From positions 1-10,708 of the forward strand of contig JASHUJ010000069.1 in assembly GCA_030040035.1 (NCBI GenBank): a stretch of 10,708 bases of DNA, in the 5' to 3' direction. Origin of the DNA: Thermoplasmata archaeon. Its GTDB lineage: Archaea; Thermoplasmatota; Thermoplasmata; Lutacidiplasmatales; UBA184. The notes below the pieces were generated by a model. That model was not told the origin of the DNA, ran no database searches, and was given only the letters and a program-made list of their open reading frames with translations. The stretch's first letter is position 1. Each line of letters opens with the position of its first letter. This document shows positions 6,230 to 10,708 of the stretch, in pieces. The position numbers and the translations under genes were made by a program.

Positions 6230-6236
6230 GATAAAG
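6230..6236 (+). promoter_or_regulatory. TATA-like element of tyrS
   Basis: GATAAAG lies about 27 bases upstream of the tyrS ATG at 6260. That is the position for a leaderless transcript, the same arrangement as for the thioesterase gene. No Shine-Dalgarno sequence lies before the ATG, which agrees with leaderless expression. The element deviates from the best archaeal TATA sequences, so the AT patch at 6168-6177 remains an alternative giving a leader of about 60 bases. Confidence 0.5.
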
Positions 6237-6259
6237 GCCCCCGGCCCTCCGGCCGGCCG

Positions 6260-7333
6260 ATGGACCTCGAGGAGCGGCTCGCGCAGGTCGTCCGGAACAC
6301 CGAGGAGGTGGTGACCCGCGAGGAGGTGCGCGCGCTCCTCGCCGCGGCCGAGCGCCCCAAGGCGTACATCGGCTACGAGCCGAGCGGCTCCCTCACGGTC
6401 GCCCACTTGATCACGGTGGGCAAGATCCGCGACCTCGTCGCGGCCGGCTGCGACGTCACGGTCTACCTCGCCGACTGGCACGCCTGGATCAACGACAAGC
6501 TCGGCAGCGACCTCGAACGCATCCGCGCCTGCGGCCGGTACGTCGAGGCCGCGTTCGGCGCGCTCGGGGTCGATGCGGAGCGGGTACGGTACCGCTGGGC
6601 ATCCGAGCTCACCGGCTCGTCGGAGTACTGGGCCCGGGTCGTGCGGGTGGCGAAGGCGACCAGCCTCGCCCGCACGAAGCGGGCGATGTCGATCATGGGA
6701 CGGGGCGAGGAGGAATCCGACCTCGACACCTCCCGCCTCTTCTACCCCGCGATGCAGGCCGCCGACATCTTCGAGCTCCCGGTGGAGCTCGCCTACGGGG
6801 GCATGGACCAGCGTCGGGCCCACGTGCTCGCCCGGGAGGTGGCGCATCACTACGGCTGGAGGGTGCCGGCGGCGATCCATACGCCGCTCCTCTCCTCCCT
6901 CAAGGGGACCGGACGCATGGACCCGGTCGGCGCGGACGGGGCCGGCAAGATGTCGAAGTCGGATCCGGGGACCTCGGTGCCGATCCCCTCCCCGCCACCC
7001 GAGATCGCCGAGCGGATCGCGCGGGCGTTCTGCCCGGCGAAGCAGGTCGACGGCAATCCCGTGGTCGAGGTCGTCCGGTTCATCGTCTTCCCGTGGGAGG
7101 GCCGGCTCGTGGTCGATCGGTCGAGCGCGCACGGCGGTCCCGTCGAGTTCGCGGACCCGGCCCAGTTCGTCGCGGCATGGACCTCGGGAGCGCTCCACCC
7201 CCAGGACCTCAAGACCGCGGTCGCCGCGGCCCTGGACCGCCTGACCGCGCCGGCCCGACAGTACTTCGCCGACCACCCGGCGCTCGGGCCGACGTCGTTC
7301 GCGCCGCCGCCATCGGGCGGGCCCGCGGGCTAG
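6260..7333 (+). CDS. tyrS: Tyrosyl-tRNA synthetase, archaeal type
   Basis: Class I aminoacyl-tRNA synthetase that charges tRNA-Tyr with tyrosine in the cytosol. The 357 residues show YIGYEPSGSL (36-45) with the tyrosine-contacting Y39, then YPAMQAADI (162-170) carrying Y162, Q166 and D169, the residues that bind tyrosine in the archaeal enzyme. Next come GGMDQRRAHVLARE (180-193) and GKMSKSDPG (229-237) with a complete KMSKS loop. The HIGH motif position reads TVAH (46-49), so the first His and the Gly are replaced. The protein is somewhat longer than the roughly 310-330 residues common in archaea, mainly through a Pro/Gly-rich C-terminal tail (from about 340). ATG 6260 is probably leaderless. 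The stop codon overlaps the convergent ABC permease stop. TrpRS was considered but the GGMDQR block and tyrosine-binding residues favour TyrRS. Confidence 0.92.
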   Translation: MDLEERLAQVVRNTEEVVTREEVRALLAAAERPKAYIGYEPSGSLTVAHLITVGKIRDLVAAGCDVTVYLADWHAWINDKLGSDLERIRACGRYVEAAFGALGVDAERVRYRWASELTGSSEYWARVVRVAKATSLARTKRAMSIMGRGEEESDLDTSRLFYPAMQAADIFELPVELAYGGMDQRRAHVLAREVAHHYGWRVPAAIHTPLLSSLKGTGRMDPVGADGAGKMSKSDPGTSVPIPSPPPEIAERIARAFCPAKQVDGNPVVEVVRFIVFPWEGRLVVDRSSAHGGPVEFADPAQFVAAWTSGALHPQDLKTAVAAALDRLTAPARQYFADHPALGPTSFAPPPSGGPAG

Positions 7334-8205
7334 GCCGTCTGACGGCGGAAGGCGAAGACCGCCAAGCTGTAGAGCAGCACCGCGACGATCGCGACCGCGA
7401 GGAACGCCTGCCCGATCTCGGTCCAGTTCCATCCCGTGAGGATCAGCGTGCGCGACGCGGTCGCGACGTAGCTCACCGGGTTGTACTTCGAGAACGTCTG
7501 GACCCAGCCGGGCAGGAGGTCGTACGGCAGCATCGCCGTCGAGAGGAAGAGCAGCGGGAACGTGAGCGTGAAGCTCACCAGCATCGTCGTCTCGGTGCGC
7601 TTCGTGAACAGCGCGACCGAGTTCGAGAGGCCGGCGAACGCGACGCCGAACGCCGCCGTCAGGACGACGATCATCGCGTCCCCCGCGACGCCGGTGGCGA
7701 ACGGGATCTTCCAGCCGAAGGCCACGCAGAAGAGGAAGGCGATCGCGAGCACGATCGCGGTCTGCGCCGCCATGCGGACCCCGTCGGCGAGCGTCTTGCC
7801 GAGCAGCACGGAGGCGCGCGAGATCGGAGCGACGAGGAACTTGTCCATGAAGCCCGTCTCGATGTCGCTGACCATCGAGAAGCCGGACTGCGCGGCGCTC
7901 TGGATCGCGCTCATCACGGCGATGCCGGGAAGGAGCACGGCGATGTAGTTGTAGGCGAGCGGGGCCTGGCCCGGGCCGCTCGCGGCCCGGTCGAAGACCG
8001 TGCCGAACGTTTGGCTGAACATCCCGAGCCAGATGATCGGCATCATCAGCGTGAAGAACAGGAGGAACGGGCTGCGGCTCAGCTTGCGCAGGCTCCGGTA
8101 GGCCACCCAGAGGATCTCGGTGACGATCCCCCCGGCAGAGCCGAGCGCGGCGGGCGCCGAGAGGGCGGGGGTCGAGGGGCGATAGACCGATTCGGCCGTC
8201 GCCAT
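7330..8205 (-). CDS. ABC-2 type transporter permease (DrrB-like)
   Basis: A 291-residue integral membrane protein, the membrane half of an ABC exporter. After a hydrophilic N-terminus (1-30) come about six hydrophobic segments: near 46-64, 88-108, 140-165, 172-200, 208-232 and 262-284. The segment MVSDIETGFMDKFLVAPISR (111-130), before GKTLADG, is the ABC-2 permease signature that couples to the ATPase. The family (DrrB and relatives) exports drugs, lipids or polysaccharide precursors; substrate cannot be told. ATG 8205 lies one base after the TGA of the ATPase gene, a tight operon arrangement implying one transcript from the promoter at 9309-9317. The 3' end overlaps the tyrS stop by four bases in convergent orientation. 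Confidence 0.9.
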   Translation of the reverse strand: MATAESVYRPSTPALSAPAALGSAGGIVTEILWVAYRSLRKLSRSPFLLFFTLMMPIIWLGMFSQTFGTVFDRAASGPGQAPLAYNYIAVLLPGIAVMSAIQSAAQSGFSMVSDIETGFMDKFLVAPISRASVLLGKTLADGVRMAAQTAIVLAIAFLFCVAFGWKIPFATGVAGDAMIVVLTAAFGVAFAGLSNSVALFTKRTETTMLVSFTLTFPLLFLSTAMLPYDLLPGWVQTFSKYNPVSYVATASRTLILTGWNWTEIGQAFLAVAIVAVLLYSLAVFAFRRQTA

Positions 8206-8206
8206 C

Positions 8207-9283
8207 TCAGTCCCTCCGGTGGCGGGCCCACGGGCCGCTCGAGGTCGGGCGCACCTCTTCGACCCGCATCTCGCGTCCGGTGTGCTGGAGGAACACCTGA
8301 TCGAGCGTCGGGGGGGCCACCGCGACCTCGTTCACCCGGATCCGATCCGCCTCGAGGCGCCGGAGCACTTCGACGAGCGTGGCACCCCCGTGACCGGCGC
8401 GCATCGTGACGCCCTGGTCGAACTCGACCACCCCCGAGACGTCGGGGACCCCTTGGGCGAGCGCGAGCGCGCGCGCCCGGCTCGCCTCGAACCCCTCGTC
8501 CTGCGGCAGGCGGATCGTGATCAGGTCCGCGCCGATCCCGGCCTTGAGCTCCGGGGGGGAGCCGGCGGCGACGATGCGGCCGTGATCCATGATGGCGAGG
8601 CGCTGGCAGAGCTGGTCCGCCTCCTCCATGTACTGCGTCGTCAGGAAGATCGTCATCCGCTCGGTCCGGTGGAGCGCGCGCAGGTACTCCCAGACGGCGT
8701 TCCGCGTCTGGGGATCGAGGCCGGTCGTCGGTTCATCGAGGAAGAGGAGCGGCGGGTGGTGCACGAGGCCCGAGCCGAGATCGAGCCGCCGGCGCATCCC
8801 GCCCGAGTACGTGCCGGCGGGACGGTCGGCGGCCTCGGTCAGCTGGAGGACCTCGAGGAGCTCCTCGACCCGGTCCCGCACGACCGACCCGGGCAGATGG
8901 TAGAGGTGGCCGATCAGCCGGAGATTCTCTCGGCCGGTCAGGTCCCCGTCGACGCCGATCGACTGGCCGGCGTAGCCGAGCATCTTGCGGACCTCGCGCG
9001 GGTCCCGGACGACATCGAGGCCGCCGACCCGGACCGTGCCGCCCGTCGGCCGCAGGAGGGTCGTGAGGATCTTGATGGTGGTCGTCTTGCCGGAGCCGTT
9101 CGGCCCCAGGAAGCCGAAGAACTCCCCCCGGTCGACGTGGAAGTCGATCCCGTCGACGGCGCGCACGACCCCGGCGCCGGCGTCGTCGCCGTTCCCCCCG
9201 TAGACCTTGACGAGCCCGGTGACGTCGATCATCGGTTCGGCGGGGGTCCCGGAGGAGCGCGCGGCGGCGAGGGCGGCGGACAT
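8207..9283 (-). CDS. ABC transporter ATP-binding protein (DrrA-like)
   Basis: A 358-residue cytosolic nucleotide-binding subunit that powers the adjacent ABC-2 permease. All core motifs are visible: Walker A GPNGSGKT (60-67), Q-loop near Q107, signature YSGGM (159-163), Walker B LLFLDEP (179-185), and D-loop TGLD. The H-switch position is Gln in LTTQYMEEAD (214-223), as is common in the DrrA daunorubicin-resistance group, so it is not a defect here. The C-terminal 100 residues form the usual DrrA extension, ending in PTLDQVFLQHTGREMR (327-342) and a tail of unknown role. Residues 30-40 carry a Gly/Asp-rich insertion in the A-loop region. ATG 9283 gives a leader of only a few bases behind the TATA box. 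It is first in a two-gene operon, divergent from a MarR regulator that probably represses it. Confidence 0.93.
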   Translation of the reverse strand: MSAALAAARSSGTPAEPMIDVTGLVKVYGGNGDDAGAGVVRAVDGIDFHVDRGEFFGFLGPNGSGKTTTIKILTTLLRPTGGTVRVGGLDVVRDPREVRKMLGYAGQSIGVDGDLTGRENLRLIGHLYHLPGSVVRDRVEELLEVLQLTEAADRPAGTYSGGMRRRLDLGSGLVHHPPLLFLDEPTTGLDPQTRNAVWEYLRALHRTERMTIFLTTQYMEEADQLCQRLAIMDHGRIVAAGSPPELKAGIGADLITIRLPQDEGFEASRARALALAQGVPDVSGVVEFDQGVTMRAGHGGATLVEVLRRLEADRIRVNEVAVAPPTLDQVFLQHTGREMRVEEVRPTSSGPWARHRRD

Positions 9284-9351
9284 ATTGGTTTAGGCATGAG
9301 TCATCATCTGATAAATAATTTACTAGTGAATGATTTGCCAGCGTAAGGTTC
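9284..9351. promoter_or_regulatory. Divergent promoter and probable MarR operator region
   Basis: A 68-base AT-rich gap between the divergent exporter and regulator genes. The centre, TAAATAATTTA (9312-9322), is palindromic around one A and can supply TATA boxes both ways. TTATTTATC on the minus strand (9309-9317) points to a start near 9287 for the ATPase gene. The plus-strand AAATAATTTA points to a start near 9345 for the regulator gene. Two further symmetric signals flank it: ATGAGTCAT (9296-9304), a perfect palindrome around G, and ATCAT (9303-9307) paired with ATGAT (9330-9334). MarR dimers bind such inverted repeats, so binding here would block both promoters; that is inference from position and symmetry. 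Confidence 0.6.
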
Positions 9352-9882
9352 TTGGCGGCGCGCGGCGTGGGGAGGGTCGTGGAAGATTCTCGGGGGTCGC
9401 GCGAGCAACTGATCGAGGACACGCTCGGTCTCATGCGCGGTGCGATCGGCCGCGCGATGGCGGGCATCGACCCGGGCCGGCCCAAGGAGGGGTTCCGCGT
9501 CCTCGAGCACTTCGCGTTGCACTACATGATGCACGACCGCAAGATGACCCAGTCCGAGCTCGCGAACCTCCTGGGGGTCTCGCCGGGCTACGTGACCACG
9601 CTCATCGATCGCATGGAGGGAGAACGGCTCGTGAAGCGGATCCGCGACCGGAGGGACCGGCGGAAGATCCAGCTCCGGGTCACGCTCACGGGCCACCACT
9701 TCCACCACCACCTCCATCGGCAGTTCGGGGTGACCGCGATGCCCCTGTTCGACGGATGGACGAACGAGGAGATCGCGACGTTCCAGCGACTGCTGCGCAA
9801 GCTCGCGATGCCCCCGAACGTGACGGCCGTACCCGACCTGCTGGCCGCGCCCGCGCGAGGGACCGACGGCACCGTTAAGTAG
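9352..9882 (+). CDS. MarR-family transcriptional regulator
   Basis: A dimeric winged helix-turn-helix regulator of up to 176 residues, probably sensing a ligand and controlling the divergent exporter. The DNA-binding domain is clear: MTQSELANLLGVSPGYVTTL (65-84) is the helix-turn-helix, followed by IDRMEGERLVKR and the wing with DRRDRRK (99-105), typical of MarR. Helices at 15-36 and 128-152 would form the dimer and ligand region. A histidine cluster, HHFHHHLH (115-122), follows the wing and is unusual. The start is uncertain: TTG 9352 gives the longest product with a leader of about eight bases. GTG 9367 or GTG 9379 are alternatives; 9379 has GGGAGG only three bases upstream, close for a Shine-Dalgarno site. 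All three keep the whole domain. The last 20 residues are low-complexity. Confidence 0.88.
   Translation: MAARGVGRVVEDSRGSREQLIEDTLGLMRGAIGRAMAGIDPGRPKEGFRVLEHFALHYMMHDRKMTQSELANLLGVSPGYVTTLIDRMEGERLVKRIRDRRDRRKIQLRVTLTGHHFHHHLHRQFGVTAMPLFDGWTNEEIATFQRLLRKLAMPPNVTAVPDLLAAPARGTDGTVK
9874..9881 (+). promoter_or_regulatory. TATA-like box of the ribosomal protein operon
   Basis: GTTAAGTA overlaps the end of the MarR gene. Transcription would start near 9903, giving a leader of about 50 bases before rpl7ae. It is the only AT-rich patch between the two genes. Read-through from the regulator gene cannot be excluded. Confidence 0.5.
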
Positions 9883-9911
9883 CTCGAGACCTCCGGGGGG
9901 CCCCACCCGTG

Positions 9912-9941
9912 AGCCGAGGACCCCCGCGACGGGGTTCCGCT
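9912..9941 (+). promoter_or_regulatory. Stem-loop in the rpl7ae leader
   Basis: GGACCCC (9918-9924) can pair with GGGG-U-UCC (9931-9938), with one U bulged and a six-base loop. AGC (9912-9914) can continue the stem with GCU (9939-9941) across a three-base CGA bulge. A stem with a three-base bulge ahead of rpl7ae recalls the kink-turn by which L7Ae represses its own mRNA in some archaea. However, the tandem G-A pairs that define a kink-turn are not clearly present. A GAGG Shine-Dalgarno sequence (9947-9950) follows, five bases before the ATG. Confidence 0.35.
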
Positions 9942-9955
9942 GACGCGAGGCAACG

Positions 9956-10327
9956 ATGGCGCGACCGATCTACGTGCGGTTTGAGACCCCGAGCGACGTG
10001 GCCGACAAGGCGCTCCAGCTCGTCCAGGTGGCGAGCGAGACCGGCAAGGTCCGCGTCGGAACGAACGAGGTCACGAAGTCGAGCGAGCGCGCGGAGGCGA
10101 AGCTCGTCGTGATGGCCGAGGACGTCGACCCCGTCGAGATCCTGGTCCACGTCCCGATGCTCTGCGAGGAGAAGCGGATCCCGTACCTGTACGTCCCCAA
10201 GAAGCAGCGCCTCGGCCAGTCCGCGGGTCTCTCGAAGTCCGCCGCCAGCGTCGCGGTCGTCGAACCGGGCGAGGCGAAGGGGCTCCTCGAAGAGCTCCAG
10301 GCGACGTTCCCGAACCTGAAGAAGTAG
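9956..10327 (+). CDS. rpl7ae: Ribosomal protein L7Ae
   Basis: A 123-residue kink-turn RNA-binding protein. In archaea it is part of the large ribosomal subunit, of box C/D and H/ACA guide RNPs, and of RNase P. Diagnostic segments are the RNA-contacting GTNEVTKSSER (35-45), LVVMAEDVDPVEIL (50-63), and CEEKRIPYLYVPKKQRLGQSAGL (70-92). Length matches the family exactly. ATG 9956 follows a GAGG Shine-Dalgarno at 9947-9950. It is first in the conserved archaeal cluster with rps28e and rpl24e, 34 bases ahead of the next gene, under the TATA-like box at 9874-9881. Confidence 0.97.
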   Translation: MARPIYVRFETPSDVADKALQLVQVASETGKVRVGTNEVTKSSERAEAKLVVMAEDVDPVEILVHVPMLCEEKRIPYLYVPKKQRLGQSAGLSKSAASVAVVEPGEAKGLLEELQATFPNLKK

Positions 10328-10361
10328 GTCGATCGGTCGACGGCGTCGGTAGGTCGCGGCG

Positions 10362-10574
10362 ATGGCGGAAGAGAAGGGATCCCCGGCGGAGGTCGTCGAG
10401 CTCGTCGGGCGCACCGGGATGGCCGGGGAAGCGACGCAGGTGAAGGTCCGCGTGCTCGCAGGGCGCGACCGCGGCAAGATCATCACGCGGAACGTCGCGG
10501 GCCCGATCCGTCTCGGCGACGTCCTGATCCTGCGCGAGACCGCCCGCGAGGCGCGGAAGCTCTCGGTGCGCTAG
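10362..10574 (+). CDS. rps28e: Ribosomal protein S28e
   Basis: A 70-residue small-subunit ribosomal protein with an OB-like beta barrel, found in archaea and eukaryotes. Family blocks are EVVELVGRTGMAGEATQVKV (10-29), then RDRGKIITRNVAGPIRLGD (35-53) and the invariant C-terminal LRETAREARKL (57-67). Length is normal. It lies 34 bases after rpl7ae and 11 bases before rpl24e on the same strand, the usual operon. The ATG is fixed by family length; only a weak AGGT lies upstream, so it may rely on coupling with the gene before it. Confidence 0.96.
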   Translation: MAEEKGSPAEVVELVGRTGMAGEATQVKVRVLAGRDRGKIITRNVAGPIRLGDVLILRETAREARKLSVR

Positions 10575-10585
10575 GGGCTTCGCCG

Positions 10586-10708
10586 ATGGTCGTCAAGCGC
10601 CAGTGCTCGTTCTGCGCGGCGGAGATCGAGCCGGGCACCGGCTCGATGTTCGTCAAGCGCGACGGAACGGTCTACCACTTCTGCTCGTCCTCCTGCCGCA
10701 AGCAGCAG
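10586..10708 (+). CDS. rpl24e: Ribosomal protein L24e, C-terminus cut by window edge
   Basis: The first 41 residues of the large-subunit zinc-ribbon protein L24e. The frame runs open to the last base; archaeal L24e is about 55-70 residues, so roughly a third is missing. The zinc ligands are CSFC (residues 7-10) and CSSSC (33-37). Between them lies IEPGTGSMFVKRDGTVYHF, the family's conserved PGxGxMFVxxDG core. The ATG follows AGGGG at 10573-10577, a reasonable Shine-Dalgarno site. It is third in the rpl7ae-rps28e-rpl24e operon, which in many archaea continues with ndk and infB beyond this point. Confidence 0.95.
   Translation, partial: MVVKRQCSFCAAEIEPGTGSMFVKRDGTVYHFCSSSCRKQQ

Noticed and set aside
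8630..8636. Gln in place of the H-switch His of the ABC ATPase as a catalytic defect
   Set aside because: TTQ at this position is usual in the DrrA group, so it is a family trait and not degeneration.
7093..9346. Plus-strand open frames opposite the ABC transporter genes
   Set aside because: The complete ABC ATPase and permease motifs are on the minus strand; the plus products are Arg/Asp/Glu-rich with no domain.
9281..9351. AT-rich gap as a mobile-element junction or att site
   Set aside because: No direct repeats, integrase or tRNA gene lies nearby; divergent TATA boxes explain the AT content.
9903..9955. Kink-turn call in the rpl7ae leader
   Set aside because: The stem and a three-base bulge are there, but the required tandem sheared G-A pairs are not clearly placed, so only a stem-loop is reported.

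Overview
The window is a GC-rich archaeal chromosome segment. Its archaeal character rests on several independent signs: the L7Ae, S28e and L24e ribosomal protein gene order, an archaeal-type 7S SRP RNA, an archaeal-type tyrosyl-tRNA synthetase, TATA boxes about 26 bases upstream of predicted starts, apparently leaderless genes, and two sequences that look like archaeal origin recognition boxes (ORBs). The coiled-coil/KaiC-like protein and the high GC content would fit a euryarchaeal lineage such as a GC-rich Thermoplasmatota member. That placement is an inference; nothing seen here proves it.

Layout. Positions 1-1154 hold the 5' (N-terminal) part of glyA (serine hydroxymethyltransferase) on the minus strand, cut by the window start. 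Positions 1155-1827 hold a plus-strand hotdog-fold thioesterase (1322-1780), apparently leaderless, bracketed by two ORB-like sequences in inverted orientation (1191-1219 and 1788-1815). Minus-strand genes follow: a 96-residue protein of unknown function (1828-2118), the SRP RNA (about 2219-2529) with its own TATA box, a small two-helix membrane protein (2562-2813) overlapping an OsmC-family gene (2800-3288), and a 935-residue protein (3328-6135). The last has a helix-hairpin-helix-like N-terminus, a long Pro/Ala-rich linker, a coiled coil and a KaiC/RadA-like ATPase domain with altered Walker motifs.

The second half begins with tyrS (6260-7333, plus), which converges on an ABC-2 exporter pair (permease 7330-8205, ATPase 8207-9283, both minus). 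An AT-rich divergent promoter region (9284-9351) separates the exporter from a MarR-family regulator (9352-9882, plus), which probably controls the exporter and itself. The window ends with the ribosomal protein operon rpl7ae-rps28e-rpl24e (9956-10708), the last gene truncated.

Functionally this is mostly housekeeping: one-carbon metabolism, translation and protein targeting, plus a regulated drug/lipid exporter module and a small redox gene. The least ordinary elements are the ORB-like pair around the thioesterase gene, the 935-residue composite ATPase-like protein, the UGAC apical loop in the SRP RNA and the altered HIGH motif of the TyrRS. No CRISPR array, insertion sequence, transposase or tRNA gene was seen, and no gene-free stretch exceeds 300 bases apart from the SRP RNA locus.
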